Of a DNA stretch of 64,000 bases, positions 10,286-22,882 are shown one piece after another. A program made the position numbers and the translations under genes. The stretch comes from an uncultured Alphaproteobacteria bacterium (GTDB lineage: Bacteria > Pseudomonadota > Alphaproteobacteria > HIMB59 > GCA-002718135). Below the pieces are notes generated by a model. It did no database searches. It was not told the origin of the DNA and saw nothing but the letters and a program-made list of their open reading frames with translations. The stretch is taken from NCBI GenBank assembly GCA_902571865.1, contig CACGDO010000003.1:62001-126000 (forward strand). Direction: 5' to 3'. Each line of letters starts with the position of its first letter. The first letter of the stretch is position 1.

Positions 10286-11535
10286 GTATTGAAAATAATA
10301 TTATTGAATTAGGCAAAAGAGCAAAATCTGCCTCTCTAAATATGAAAGTCTGTAGCAGTGATCAAAAAAATCTTGCTTTAACAAAACTCACTAAAAATTT
10401 AGATAAAAATAGAAATAAAATTCTTGAAGCAAATAAAATAGATTTAGAAAATGGTGAAAAAAAATCTTTAGCTAAGCCTTTAATAAATAGACTTACATTA
10501 ACTGAAAAATCTATTGAGGGATTGATTACATCAATTGAAGATATAATCGAAATACCAGATCCAATTGGCATTACATTAGAAAAATGGGAAAGGCCTAATG
10601 GTTTACAGTTTCGTAAAATTTCAACACCACTTGGTGTATTAGGTGTGATTTATGAATCCAGACCGAACGTCACTGTTGATGCGTCTTGTCTTTCCATAAA
10701 ATCTGGCAATTGTATAATTCTAAGAGGTGGTAGCGATAGTTTTCATTCTTCTAAGGAGTTAGTAAATAATATTACAAATGCTTTCACGGAAGCTGGCCTC
10801 CCAGAACATTGTGTCCAAATGATTAATACACCTGAAAGAGAAGCGGTTGATCATTTACTAAGCATGAGAGATTATGTTGACGTCATTATTCCTAGAGGTG
10901 GAAAAGGTTTAATTGAAAAAATTAATTCAGCAAGCAAAATACCTGTTATCAAACATTTAGACGGTATATGTCATGTGTATGTAGATAAAGATGCTGATTT
11001 AAGCATTGCAGAAAAAGTAGTTTTTAATAGTAAAATGAGGCGTCCTGAAATTTGTGGTGCTGCAGAAACGCTTTTAATTGATGAAAAAATTAAAGACGAA
11101 GCAATGAAAATATTAAAACCTCTAAAAGAAGTAAACTGTGAAATTCGAGGCGATGAATATATTCAGTCTTTAGATAGTGATTTTAAAACTGCAAGTGAAG
11201 AAGATTGGTCTTTAGAATATTTAGATAAAATTTTATCAGTAAAAATTGTTTCAGGAGTTGATGAAGCGGTTAAGCATATAAATGATTATTCTTCTGGTCA
11301 TACAGAAAGTATAATTACAGAAAGTGAAAAAACCTTTGAAAAATTTTATAATAAAATTGACAGCGCGATAATACTTAAAAATGCATCTACGCAATTTGCG
11401 GATGGTGGTGAATTTGGTTTTGGTGCTGAGATAGGAATCTCAACAGATAAAATACATGTAAGAGGACCAGTGGGAACAAAACATTTAACTACATTTAAAT
11501 ATGTAGTGAATGGTAATGGTCAGGAAAGACCTTAA
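10282..11535 (+). CDS. proA: Gamma-glutamyl phosphate reductase
   Basis: NADPH-dependent reduction of glutamyl-5-phosphate to glutamate-5-semialdehyde, the second step of proline synthesis; it likely works beside ProB because the intermediate is unstable. An aldehyde dehydrogenase fold of 417 residues with TPLGVLGVIYESRPNV, LRGGSD, the VIPRGGKGLI loop, HLDGICHVYVD, the cysteine region RRPEICGAAETLL, and FGFGAEIGISTDKIHVRGPVG near the end. It overlaps proB by 4 bp and nadD begins directly at the next base after its stop. Confidence 0.97.
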
Positions 11536-12114
11536 TTGAAAAAGATTGGACTTCTGGGAGGTTCTTTTGATCCACCACATCGAGGGCATCTATTTATTTC
11601 AAATGAAGCTAAAAAAGTATTACATCTAGATGAAATTTGGTGGCTAGTTACACCTCAGAACCCTTTGAAGATTTCAAAACCTGCAACATACGAAGAAAGA
11701 TTACAAAATTGTAAGCAAATTACAAAAAATTTTCCTATAAAAATATTAGAAGTAGAAAAAAAAATTAAATCTCAATATTCTTATCAAACAATTAAATTTC
11801 TTATTCAGTATTATAAAAATATTAAATTTTTTTGGTTAATGGGTGCAGACAATTTAGTTAATTTTCACGAATGGGAAAAATGGCAATCAATTTTTCATAT
11901 TATCTCTATTGTTATTTTCAGAAGACATGGATATAATACAAATGCTTTGAAAAGTGTTGCAGCAAAAAAATTTATTCATCATAAATATATAGCGCAAAAC
12001 ATAGAACATGTTTCAAAAAAAACTCCTGGATGGACTTTGATACAAAATAAAGAAATTAAAATTTCATCATCTGAAATTAGAAATCAAAGAAATGAATTAA
12101 GAGGCAAATATTAA
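11536..12114 (+). CDS. nadD: Nicotinate-nucleotide adenylyltransferase
   Basis: Adenylylates nicotinate mononucleotide in NAD synthesis. The 192-residue protein has the nucleotidyltransferase signature GGSFDPPHRGHL at its start, WWLVTPQNPLK, FFWLMGADN, and the C-terminal SSSEIRNQ. The start is a TTG placed immediately after the proA stop, which puts the GLLGGSFDPPH motif at the expected distance from the N-terminus; no ATG lies upstream of the motif. Followed by rsfS, as in most proteobacteria. Confidence 0.93.
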   Translation: MKKIGLLGGSFDPPHRGHLFISNEAKKVLHLDEIWWLVTPQNPLKISKPATYEERLQNCKQITKNFPIKILEVEKKIKSQYSYQTIKFLIQYYKNIKFFWLMGADNLVNFHEWEKWQSIFHIISIVIFRRHGYNTNALKSVAAKKFIHHKYIAQNIEHVSKKTPGWTLIQNKEIKISSSEIRNQRNELRGKY

Positions 12115-12127
12115 TAAATTTACTTCA

Positions 12128-12463
12128 TTGACAGAAAATATTGTATCAATACTAAATGATGCAAAAGCTGAAGATATAAAAGTTATTGATTTATCAAACA
12201 AATCATCCGTTGCTGATGCCTTTGTGATTGCTACCTGTAGATCAACTAGACATTCAGATGCTACAGCAGACGAAATGGTAAAAAAATTAAAAAAAGCAGG
12301 GATAAAATGTCCAAATCCTGAAGGAAGACCTCAATGTGACTGGATAATTGTTGATGCAGGTGAGATCATTGTTCATTTGTTTCGACAAGAAATTAGAGAA
12401 TTATACGCTTTAGAAAAATTATGGGAAGTGAGCTTTGATTCTTCACAAACTAAACTAGCTTAA
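12128..12463 (+). CDS. rsfS: Ribosomal silencing factor RsfS (YbeB/Iojap)
   Basis: Binds L14 on the 50S subunit and blocks subunit joining when nutrients are short. The 111-residue protein shows the family core: DLSNKSSVADAFVIATCRS, then the stretch ending in EGRPQCDWIIVDAGEIIVHLF and YALEKLW. The start is TTG at 12128, 13 bp after nadD; no in-frame ATG precedes the conserved core. The nadD-rsfS pair is standard. Confidence 0.94.
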   Translation: MTENIVSILNDAKAEDIKVIDLSNKSSVADAFVIATCRSTRHSDATADEMVKKLKKAGIKCPNPEGRPQCDWIIVDAGEIIVHLFRQEIRELYALEKLWEVSFDSSQTKLA

Positions 12464-12468
12464 AATAT

Positions 12469-13764
12469 ATGATAATTTCAAAAAATGTATTTTTAAAAGT
12501 AATACTACTGCTCACCCTGATTATACTTCTTGCACCTAAAACATATGGATCTTCTTCAGATGAAGAAAAATATAAATATTTAGATCTATTTGGGCAGGTA
12601 TTCGACAGGGTAAGATCATCCTATGTAGAAGAGGTTACGGATCAAGAGTTAATTGAAAAAGCGATTGATGGAATGTTGTCAGGTTTGGATCCTCATTCTG
12701 GTTTTATGAATGAAGAAGTATTTCAAGAAATGCAAATGGATACAGAGGGAAAATTTGGGGGGTTAGGTATTGAAATTACCATGGAAGAAGGTTTTGTAAA
12801 AGTCATTGCTCCGATTGAAGATACACCAGCATATGAAGCTGGAGTTCTTGCAGGTGATTACATTATTCAAATAGATGAAACACCTGTTTTTGGTCTAACT
12901 CTAAATGAAGCCGTTGAATTAATGAGAGGTAAAAAAGGTGAACCAATAGTAATTACTATTTCGAGAGCAAATACTGAACCCTTTGAGATTGAAATTATTA
13001 GAGATTATATAAAAATTAGATCAGTAAAAAGTGAGGTACTTAATAATATTGGATATTTGAGAATAACATCTTTTAACGAACAAACAGAAAGTGGCCTTCT
13101 TGATGCAATAAAAAAAATTGAAAAAGAAAACCAAATAAAAGGTTATGTTTTAGACGTACGGTCTAACCCAGGCGGTCTTCTTACTCAAGCAGTTAAGGTA
13201 ACAGATATATTCTTGGAAAGAGGAGAAATTGTTTCAACAAGAGGTAGAGATAAAAAAGATATTAGAAGATATCGTGCAAAGAAGTCTGATAGAACTAATG
13301 GTAAACCGCTTGTTGTAATTATTGACGGAGGTTCTGCATCTGCATCTGAAATTGTTGCAGGCGCCCTACAGGATCATAAAAGAGCAATCATTATAGGCAC
13401 ACAATCTTTTGGTAAAGGATCAGTACAAACAATAATTCCCTTTCAAGTTTCAAATAGCGATAATCTCACTGGTATAAGATTAACTACAGCTAGATATTAT
13501 ACCCCTTCAGGTGAATCAATCCAGGGTAAGGGTATTGTTCCAGATATAATTATTGAGCAAGGAGAATTTGAATCTTTTAATTATAAAAGATTTTCTGAGT
13601 CGGATTTAAAAGATTCCCTTGATAAAAATAACGAAGAAGAATTAGAAGATAATGAAGATAATGAATTAAGTGAATTTGAAAAACGTTTAGAGCTTGATTA
13701 TCAACTTCGTAGAGCCTTTGATCTTGTACAAGGTGTTAGTCTCTTTAATGAAATTCAAGAATAA
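12469..13764 (+). CDS. ctpA: Periplasmic C-terminal processing protease (S41)
   Basis: A serine endopeptidase of the tail-specific protease family, acting in the periplasm on proteins with exposed C-termini. The 431-residue precursor starts with a signal segment (IILLTLIILLAP around residues 14-25). Then come an N-terminal helical region with IDGMLSGLDPHSGF, a PDZ domain (about 90-170, GLGIEI and EDTPAYEAGVLAGD), and the S41 core with LDVRSNPGG, the nucleophile region DGGSASASEIVAGAL and the general-base lysine in GTQSFGKGSVQ. A Glu/Asp-rich segment follows near 385-405. In alphaproteobacteria it is commonly beside rsfS and rppH. Confidence 0.95.
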   Translation: MIISKNVFLKVILLLTLIILLAPKTYGSSSDEEKYKYLDLFGQVFDRVRSSYVEEVTDQELIEKAIDGMLSGLDPHSGFMNEEVFQEMQMDTEGKFGGLGIEITMEEGFVKVIAPIEDTPAYEAGVLAGDYIIQIDETPVFGLTLNEAVELMRGKKGEPIVITISRANTEPFEIEIIRDYIKIRSVKSEVLNNIGYLRITSFNEQTESGLLDAIKKIEKENQIKGYVLDVRSNPGGLLTQAVKVTDIFLERGEIVSTRGRDKKDIRRYRAKKSDRTNGKPLVVIIDGGSASASEIVAGALQDHKRAIIIGTQSFGKGSVQTIIPFQVSNSDNLTGIRLTTARYYTPSGESIQGKGIVPDIIIEQGEFESFNYKRFSESDLKDSLDKNNEEELEDNEDNELSEFEKRLELDYQLRRAFDLVQGVSLFNEIQE

Positions 13765-13766
13765 TA

Positions 13767-14237
13767 ATGCAAAAAAAATACAGAAAATGTGTGGGAATGA
13801 TGATTCTCAACACAAAAAATCAGGTTTTAGTTGGCAAAAGATTAGATAATCCCAGCGGGTATTGGCAAATGCCCCAAGGTGGTATTGATGAAAATGAAAA
13901 TCCTGAAGAAGCAGTTTGGAGAGAAATGATGGAAGAAATTGGTACCGATAAAGCGTCCTTAATTGCTTCATCTAAAGAATGGATATCCTATGACATACCA
14001 AGTGAAATTTTAAGCACTTTACCCTGGGGAAATGAGTATATGGGTCAAATTCAAAAATGGTTTTTATTTAACTTTAATGGAAATGATAGAGATATAAATG
14101 TAGGAACAGAAAATCCTGAATTTAGTGATTGGAAATGGATGAATTACGACGAAATTACTCATAATGCAGTACCATTTAAAAAAAATGTTTATCAGAAAAT
14201 TCAAAGTGAATTTAAAAAAGTTCTAACAGATGTTTAA
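13767..14237 (+). CDS. rppH: RNA pyrophosphohydrolase (Nudix)
   Basis: Removes pyrophosphate from the 5' end of mRNAs and so starts RNase E-dependent decay. The 156-residue protein begins with YRKCVGMMILN, followed by WQMPQGGIDENENPEEAVWREMMEE, a full Nudix box, and later QKWFLFNF and EFSDWKWM, as in RppH/IalA. Length is normal. It starts 2 bp after ctpA and its end overlaps the next gene by 8 bp. Confidence 0.95.
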   Translation: MQKKYRKCVGMMILNTKNQVLVGKRLDNPSGYWQMPQGGIDENENPEEAVWREMMEEIGTDKASLIASSKEWISYDIPSEILSTLPWGNEYMGQIQKWFLFNFNGNDRDINVGTENPEFSDWKWMNYDEITHNAVPFKKNVYQKIQSEFKKVLTDV

Positions 14238-15264
14238 TGAAAATCCTGAATTAATAATCACAAGCTTAGATAAACAAATATGGGATGAAGAGTTAGAAAA
14301 CTTTGTTCCTAAAAATATTTTTGATGTTCATACCCATATTTATAAATGGAGTTTTAATCAAGATCCTAAAAAAAATATTAGTGAAAGAAATTTTCAAGGA
14401 AAATATTTTAGTGAAGTATCTATGAGATTTGCAGATCAAGTAGATCAATTACTTATGCCTAATAGAGTTGTAAACAGGTTAAGTTTTCCTTTTCCATTCA
14501 AATATCCATGTAACTTTGAAGGTTCAAATGAATATATTTTAGAACAAACTAAAACACTTACTGAAAATAAGTGCTTAATTTTAATTAACCCAAATATGGA
14601 TAAAAATTATATTGAAGGGCTTTTATTAAAAAATAACATTAAAGGCTTTAAACCATATAGATTTTATTCAAAAACAAAGGATACAATTAATTGCAAAATT
14701 TTAGATTTTATAACTGAAGAGCAAATAGAAATTGCAGATAAATTTGGACTTATCATTATGATGCATTTAGCAAAAAAGGATGCAATTGCCGATGATGATA
14801 ATATTAATGACCTAATTTATTTGAGTGATAAATATCCTAACGTTAAATGGATACTTGCTCACTGTGCTAGAAGTTATTCTGCTTGGGCGTTAGAAAAAGG
14901 AATTAAGAAAATTAGAGATTTAAAAAATATTTGGTATGATTGTTCTACAGTATGTGAATCTGATTCAATTGACGCTCTGTATCAAGGAGTTGGTCTTGAA
15001 AAAATAATGTATGGATCTGATGATATGATAGGGAGAATGAGAGGGAAATATATTACTTTTGGGAAAGCCTGGTCTGCAATAAATTCTGATAATCATAATT
15101 TAGCTCTAAGTCATTGTGATGATCGAATGACATTTATTAGATACGAACAATTAAGAGCAATGAAAAGAGGAATTCGAAATAGCAAAATAACGGAAAGTGA
15201 AAAGCAGGATCTTTTTTATAATAATGCAAAAAATTTAATAGACTCTGTTAATTCTAAAAATTAA
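14230..15264 (+). CDS. Amidohydrolase-2 family metal-dependent hydrolase
   Basis: A 344-residue TIM-barrel metallohydrolase; substrate unknown. Seen are the metal motif DVHTHIYKW (residues about 31-39), GFKPYRFYS where the barrel lysine of the family often lies, IIMMHLAKKD, the WILAHCARSY histidine segment and a C-terminal MYGSDD with the catalytic aspartate. This fits the amidohydrolase-2 group (decarboxylases and lactonases) better than TatD nucleases. It overlaps rppH by 8 bp, suggesting co-translation, but no shared pathway is evident. Its stop lies within TTAA shared with the convergent atpC. Confidence 0.78.
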   Translation: MFNENPELIITSLDKQIWDEELENFVPKNIFDVHTHIYKWSFNQDPKKNISERNFQGKYFSEVSMRFADQVDQLLMPNRVVNRLSFPFPFKYPCNFEGSNEYILEQTKTLTENKCLILINPNMDKNYIEGLLLKNNIKGFKPYRFYSKTKDTINCKILDFITEEQIEIADKFGLIIMMHLAKKDAIADDDNINDLIYLSDKYPNVKWILAHCARSYSAWALEKGIKKIRDLKNIWYDCSTVCESDSIDALYQGVGLEKIMYGSDDMIGRMRGKYITFGKAWSAINSDNHNLALSHCDDRMTFIRYEQLRAMKRGIRNSKITESEKQDLFYNNAKNLIDSVNSKN

Positions 15265-15658
15265 ATCTTATCATAAAAACTTACAGTTATAGCTTCTAAT
15301 TTAGCTTTTGCTATCGACAATTGTTCTTCTGACTCTTTACTTTCCTTAATACCCAATTCTTCAATTTCTTTTTCAATTGAAGACTTGTCTAAAGAATTTA
15401 GTTCAACTACACTTTCTGCAAGAACGATACATTTCTCTGGATTAATTTCAGCAAAACCACCTGATACAAAAAATGATTTAACTAAATTTTTATCCTCACT
15501 ATAAACCATCACTCTACCAGGTCTTAATGAGGACATTACTTGACTATGTCCAGGTAAGACACCCAGATCACCATCTTTGCCTGGAACAATAATAGTTCCA
15601 ACATCATCATTAAAGATAAGGTTTTCTGGAGAAACTAAATCAAAAGAAATTGTTGCCA

Positions 15659-15659
<1 letters not shown>
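15261..15659 (-). CDS. atpC: F1 ATP synthase epsilon subunit
   Basis: Part of the central stalk of F1. The 132-residue chain has the N-terminal beta-sandwich with DLVSPENLIFNDDV, VPGKDGDLGVLPGHS and a FFVSGGFAEI segment, and a C-terminal helical hairpin with a conserved alphaproteobacterial look. Last gene of the F1 operon; its start overlaps the stop of atpD by one base. Confidence 0.95.
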
Positions 15660-17984
<2,325 letters not shown>

Positions 17985-17987
17985 AAA

Positions 17988-19523
17988 TTAGTTACTTGCA
18001 AACTTTCCAACCAAATCATCTAAGATTGATTTTAATTTATCATCATTTTCTTTAGATAATTCTTTTTCATTGGCAATTGCATCTAAAAAATCACTATGCT
18101 TAGTTCTAATCTCATTTAAAACTTCTGTTTCAAACTTGACTACATCGCCTACTGCAACTTTATCAAGATATCCGCGCACACCAGCATAAATAGATACAAC
18201 TTGCTCTGAAACCGTTAGTGGTGAATATTGACCTTGTTTTAAAATTTCAACTAGTCTTGCACCACGATCAAGTAATTGTTTTGTTGAAGCGTCTAAGTCT
18301 GATGCAAACTGTGCAAAAGCAGCCATTTCACGATATTGAGCTAATTCTAGTTTTACAGGACCAGCAATTTTTTTCATTGCTTTTGTTTGAGCTGCAGAAC
18401 CAACACGACTTACAGAAAGACCAACGTTAATCGCTGGTCGAATACCAGCAAAGAAAAGGTTGGTTTCCAAGAATATTTGTCCATCAGTAATGGATATAAC
18501 ATTCGTTGGAATATAAGCAGATAAATCCCCTGCTTGAGTTTCAATAATTGGAAGGGCGGTCAAACTTCCACCGCCATGTTCATCACTCATTTTGGCAGCT
18601 CTTTCTAAAAGACGACTATGAATATAAAATACATCTCCGGGATATGCTTCACGTCCAGGAGGTCTTCTTAATAAAAGAGACATCTGTCTGTAAGCAACAG
18701 CTTGCTTTGATAAATCATCATAAACAATTAATGCATGCATACCATTATCTCTAAAATATTCACCCATTGTACAACCAGTATAAGCAGATAAAAATTGCAA
18801 AGGTGCAGGCTCTGATGCAGTTGCAGATACAACAATTGTATATTCCATTGCACCATTATCTTCTAGCGTTTTTACAATTTGAGCAACTGTTGATCTTTTC
18901 TGACCAATTGCGACATAGATACAATATAACTTTTCTTTTTCATTATCTGATTGATTTACAGATTTTTGATTTAAGATTGTATCAATAGCAACAGCAGTTT
19001 TACCTGTTTGTCTGTCACCAATTATTAATTCACGCTGTCCTCTTCCAACTGGAACAAGAGCATCAAGTGCTTTAATACCTGTCTGCATAGGTTCAGATAC
19101 ACTTTGACGAGGAATAATACCTGGAGCTTTTAATTCAATTCTTCTCTTTTCAGAAGATTGAATAGGACCTTTACCATCAATAGGATTTCCTAAACCATCA
19201 ACAACACGTCCTAACAATTCTTTTCCAACAGGAACGTCAACAATTTCTCCTGTACGTTTAACTGTGTCACCTTCTTTAATTCCAGTATCATCACCGAAGA
19301 TTGAAACACCAACGTTATCCATTTCAAGGTTGAGGGCCATACCTTTAATGCCGCCTGGGAATTCTACCATCTCTCCAGCTTGTACTTGATCAAGACCATA
19401 TACACGTGCAATTCCATCTCCAACACTTAGTACTGTTCCAACCTCAGCAACATCCGCTTTAGTTTCAAAATTAGCTATTTGGTCTTTAATTACAGACGAT
19501 ATTTCTGCAGCTTTAATTTCCAT
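17988..19523 (-). CDS. atpA: F1 ATP synthase alpha subunit
   Basis: Non-catalytic nucleotide-binding subunit of F1. The 511-residue chain carries [15 protein letters not shown] (Walker A, about residues 169-183), the [29 protein letters not shown] region split over several conserved blocks, and [22 protein letters not shown]. Length is standard. The start overlaps the atpH stop by one base. Confidence 0.98.
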   Translation of the reverse strand: MEIKAAEISSVIKDQIANFETKADVAEVGTVLSVGDGIARVYGLDQVQAGEMVEFPGGIKGMALNLEMDNVGVSIFGDDTGIKEGDTVKRTGEIVDVPVGKELLGRVVDGLGNPIDGKGPIQSSEKRRIELKAPGIIPRQSVSEPMQTGIKALDALVPVGRGQRELIIGDRQTGKTAVAIDTILNQKSVNQSDNEKEKLYCIYVAIGQKRSTVAQIVKTLEDNGAMEYTIVVSATASEPAPLQFLSAYTGCTMGEYFRDNGMHALIVYDDLSKQAVAYRQMSLLLRRPPGREAYPGDVFYIHSRLLERAAKMSDEHGGGSLTALPIIETQAGDLSAYIPTNVISITDGQIFLETNLFFAGIRPAINVGLSVSRVGSAAQTKAMKKIAGPVKLELAQYREMAAFAQFASDLDASTKQLLDRGARLVEILKQGQYSPLTVSEQVVSIYAGVRGYLDKVAVGDVVKFETEVLNEIRTKHSDFLDAIANEKELSKENDDKLKSILDDLVGKFASN

Positions 19524-20080
19524 TATGCCCCCTTCATTGCAATTTTAAGTTTATTAATTTTATTCGCTATAGATGTATCAATCATTTTGGAACCAACCTT
19601 AACAATTAAACCACCAATAATGTCTTCATCAACATCAAAATTTAAAGACAATTTTTCACCTAAAGATTTTTTAAGTTGATTTGTAATATTATTTTTTTCA
19701 TCATCAGATAATAAGTTTGCTGATGTTATGTCAGCAGTAATATCACCTCTTTTTTCAGAGTTTATTTTTTTAAATTGTAAAATAATAGAAGCGATATTTG
19801 AAATTCTTTTATTATTATCAAGAACTTTTAAAAAAGTTGTCGTAAGATTATGTAAATTTGCTTTAGAAAATAATTTTAGCAAAATATTAAGCTTCTCATC
19901 TGAGTTTACTAATGGACTTTTAATTACTTGTCTCAATTCTGAACTTTCTTTCAATGCTGTTTGCATTAATTCAAAGTCATTTAGAATATCATCAATACAT
20001 TTTTTTTCAGAGGCAAGATCATAGAGAGCTGCTCCGTACCTTTCAGATATAAGGTCTCCAGATAATGTATTAGATGCCAT
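19523..20080 (-). CDS. atpH: F1 ATP synthase delta subunit
   Basis: Peripheral stalk subunit linking F1 to the b subunits; about 185 residues. The N-terminus has [12 protein letters not shown], the conserved opening of the family, and the C-terminus the [20 protein letters not shown] block. First gene of the F1 operon atpH-A-G-D-C. The F0 genes are not in the window, as is normal for alphaproteobacteria, which keep them in a separate operon. Confidence 0.95.
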   Translation of the reverse strand: MASNTLSGDLISERYGAALYDLASEKKCIDDILNDFELMQTALKESSELRQVIKSPLVNSDEKLNILLKLFSKANLHNLTTTFLKVLDNNKRISNIASIILQFKKINSEKRGDITADITSANLLSDDEKNNITNQLKKSLGEKLSLNFDVDEDIIGGLIVKVGSKMIDTSIANKINKLKIAMKGA

Positions 20081-20130
20081 AATTTAAGTTCATAAGAAGT
20101 TTAGAAATAGGCTATTAACACATCAGAAAA

Positions 20131-20159
20131 AGTAGGTAAACTGTCAGTTTGTGCGTCAA
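20131..20159 (-). promoter_or_regulatory. Weak candidate promoter of the atpHAGDC operon
   Basis: Read on the minus strand, TTGACG (20154-20159) is followed after 17 bp by CCTACT (20131-20136), about 50 bp before the atpH start at 20080. The -35 box is good, the -10 box poor. This is the only gap of real size (118 bp) between priA and the ATPase operon, so a promoter is expected here. Confidence 0.35.
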
Positions 20160-20198
20160 ATGAGTTAAATTGAAGATATTTTTAAAATTGTGGGTAAA

Positions 20199-22154
20199 TT
20201 ACATAAATGAATAGGGGTCGACATCAATAATTAACTTTACAGAAGAAGGTAGTTTGGTCTTTTCGACAATTTTTTTTGTGAATTTATTCAGATTTTTTCT
20301 ACTTTTGCTCTTCAATAATATTCTGTATCGATATTGTCCTCTAAGCAAAGAAATTGGAGCTTCAACTGGACCAAGAATTTTAATATTTTCACTATTTTGA
20401 TCTTGTTGAGCCAGTATTGAAGCATATTTAAGAGCTAAAGCCTTTGTATGACTAGAAATAATTATGGAAGTCATAAAACCAAAAGGAGGAATATTAAAAT
20501 TCTTTCTCTCTTCTAAAGCTTTTTCAATAAAAGCTTCTCTTTCTCGAAGTTGAATAGACTTAATTATTTCTTGGTTTGGAAAATATGTTTGAAGAAAAAC
20601 TTTACCAATTTTTTTTCCTCTACCAGCTCTTCCTCCAACTTGCTGAAGTAGGTTAAAAGTTTTTTCTATTGCTCTTGGATCGCCACCAAATAAACCTGCG
20701 TCTGCATCAACTATTCCTACTAATGATAAATTTGGAAAATCATATCCTTTTGCCATAATTTGTGTGGCTACAATTATATCTATATCTTTGTTGTTTATAT
20801 CAGTAATAAATTTTTTAATTTTGTTTGGTGTGTTAACGTTGTCGCTAGACATGATGGCAATATTTTTCCCAGGAAAGAATTCTTTTAGCTCTTCTGCAAT
20901 TCTTTCAACACCGGGGCCAACAAATTTTATACTATCTTTTTCATTACATTGAGGACAATCTAAATTTAATTTTTTAATAGTTCCACATTGATGACATAAA
21001 AAAACTTTTTTGTGTTGATGCATAACCATCCATGATGAACATTGATCACATTCATATCTAAATCCACAACTATTACACAAGGTTAATGGTGAGTATCCTC
21101 TGCGATTTAAAAAAATAAGAGTTTGTTCCTTATTGTCTAAGCACTGCGAAATAGAATCTATAATTGATTGTGATATCCATTTATCTTTATCAAGTTTATC
21201 TTTATTTAAATCAATTATAGAAATTTCAGGTAATGGAGTTCCAGAGAATTGTTTTGATAAATAGACTTGATCATATTTTTTAATTTTAACATTATTAATT
21301 GTTTCTAAAGACGGTGTTGCCGAAGCTAATAATATGAAATTTTTTTCAATTTTAGCTCTTACAACTGCAAGATCTCTTGCTTGGTAACGTATATTGTCCT
21401 CTTGTTTATAGCTAGAATCATGTTCTTCATCGACAATAATTAATCCTAAGTTTGTAAAAGGAAGAAATAAACTTGATCGAGCGCCAATAACAATAAACGG
21501 ATCACCTGCAAAACATTGATGCCAAATTTTTTGCCTATTTTTTTTTGTAATTTTAGAATGCCACAAACACACTTCTATTCCAAAACGCTTCTTTACCCTT
21601 GTCTCTAATTGCGGTGTTAAGCTAATTTCTGGAACCATTATAAGTATTTGTTTTTTTTTCTTTAAAAAATTATCTATTATTTCAAAATATACTTCAGTTT
21701 TACCAGAACCTGTTACCCCTTCTAATAAAACAGGTTTGTTTGATTTATTAAATGATTGGGTTATTTCTATAAATGAATTTTCTTGCTCTTCACTTAAGGT
21801 CACTAAAGAAGGTTCGGTGCTATTGAAACTATCTAATTTTTCTTTATCAAATTCAACTATATCATTATTAATAAGAAATAATTTTAAAACTGCTCCTAGT
21901 GGAGCTAAAGTATAACTTGTGATCCAATTTATAAAATCGATTGAAGAATTCTGAAGGATAAGATCATTACAAATTTTTGTAACCTCTTTAATTTCGTATC
22001 CAGGATTTTTAACATTCTTCTTCCAAATAATTCCAGCTTCTATTTTTTTTCCAAATGGAACTAAGACTACTTGACCAATTTCAAGTTGCTCATTTGTTGA
22101 AGAATAGGTGAAAACTTTGTCGAAAGGTCTTGTTACTACTACATCGTACAACAT
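20199..22154 (-). CDS. priA: Primosomal protein N' (PriA helicase)
   Basis: DEAH-box 3'-5' helicase that restarts collapsed replication forks. I take the ATG at 22154, where MLYDVVVTRPFDKVFTY matches the usual PriA N-terminus; the frame runs open to 22214. About 651 residues with VLLEGVTGSGKTEVY (Walker A), IIVDEEHDSSYKQ (DEEH box), LLASATPS, a zinc-binding insert with four CxxC-type pairs (CNSCGFRYECDQC, CHQCG, CPQC), and VGGRAGR. Length is slightly short of the 730 typical of E. coli. Encoded in the opposite direction from the aldolase gene, with 63 bp between the starts. Confidence 0.95.
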   Translation of the reverse strand: MLYDVVVTRPFDKVFTYSSTNEQLEIGQVVLVPFGKKIEAGIIWKKNVKNPGYEIKEVTKICNDLILQNSSIDFINWITSYTLAPLGAVLKLFLINNDIVEFDKEKLDSFNSTEPSLVTLSEEQENSFIEITQSFNKSNKPVLLEGVTGSGKTEVYFEIIDNFLKKKKQILIMVPEISLTPQLETRVKKRFGIEVCLWHSKITKKNRQKIWHQCFAGDPFIVIGARSSLFLPFTNLGLIIVDEEHDSSYKQEDNIRYQARDLAVVRAKIEKNFILLASATPSLETINNVKIKKYDQVYLSKQFSGTPLPEISIIDLNKDKLDKDKWISQSIIDSISQCLDNKEQTLIFLNRRGYSPLTLCNSCGFRYECDQCSSWMVMHQHKKVFLCHQCGTIKKLNLDCPQCNEKDSIKFVGPGVERIAEELKEFFPGKNIAIMSSDNVNTPNKIKKFITDINNKDIDIIVATQIMAKGYDFPNLSLVGIVDADAGLFGGDPRAIEKTFNLLQQVGGRAGRGKKIGKVFLQTYFPNQEIIKSIQLREREAFIEKALEERKNFNIPPFGFMTSIIISSHTKALALKYASILAQQDQNSENIKILGPVEAPISLLRGQYRYRILLKSKSRKNLNKFTKKIVEKTKLPSSVKLIIDVDPYSFM

Positions 22155-22217
22155 TATATTTTTGTATTTTTTATATGTTAACTTTCTAAATAACTTGTAT
22201 ATGGTATACAACAAACA

Positions 22218-22877
22218 ATGAAATTTTTTATAGACACTGCCGATATACCTGAAATTGAAGAGTTAATGCCTAGTGGATTAATAGATGGTGTTACGACAAA
22301 CCCATCTCTTATTGCAAAAAGTGGTAAGGATATGGGAGAAACCATTAAAACAATTTGCTCAATAGTATCCGGTCCAGTAAGTGCAGAAGTGACAGCAACC
22401 GAGTATGACAAAATGCTTGAAGAAGGTGAGTACTTAGCATCATTAGCTAAGAATGTTGCTGTAAAAGTTCCTCTTACACCAGCTGGTCTTCAAACTTGCA
22501 AAGCTCTTAGAGAAAAAGATATCATGGTAAATGTAACATTATGTTTTAGTGCTGCTCAAGCACTACTAGCCGCTAAAGTTGGCGCAACATTTATTTCTCC
22601 TTTTGTGGGAAGATTAGATGACATTGGTGAAAAAGGAATGGATCTGATTTCAGATATTGTAATAATGTATGAAAATTATGGATTTGATACGGAAGTATTA
22701 GTTGCTTCGGTAAGAAACACTCAACATCTTATTGATGCAGCTGTAATTGGTGCCCATGTTTCAACTCTACCACCTAAAGTTATTCACGAATTATATAAAC
22801 ATCCTCTCACAGATAAAGGGCTGAAAGCATTTCTTGATGATTGGGCAAAAACAGGACAGCAAATCTTGCCAAAATAA
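22218..22877 (+). CDS. fsa: Fructose-6-phosphate aldolase / transaldolase-like protein
   Basis: A 219-residue TIM-barrel aldolase of the TalC/FSA group. Seen: [42 protein letters not shown] with the Schiff-base lysine (about residue 87), [33 protein letters not shown] in conserved blocks, and VASVRNTQH. Short transaldolases of this kind are often annotated as probable transaldolase; whether it does the pentose-phosphate transfer or the FSA aldol reaction cannot be read off. It sits between priA and a DUF484 gene, as in other alphaproteobacteria. Confidence 0.93.
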   Translation: MKFFIDTADIPEIEELMPSGLIDGVTTNPSLIAKSGKDMGETIKTICSIVSGPVSAEVTATEYDKMLEEGEYLASLAKNVAVKVPLTPAGLQTCKALREKDIMVNVTLCFSAAQALLAAKVGATFISPFVGRLDDIGEKGMDLISDIVIMYENYGFDTEVLVASVRNTQHLIDAAVIGAHVSTLPPKVIHELYKHPLTDKGLKAFLDDWAKTGQQILPK

Positions 22878-22882
22878 TCGTC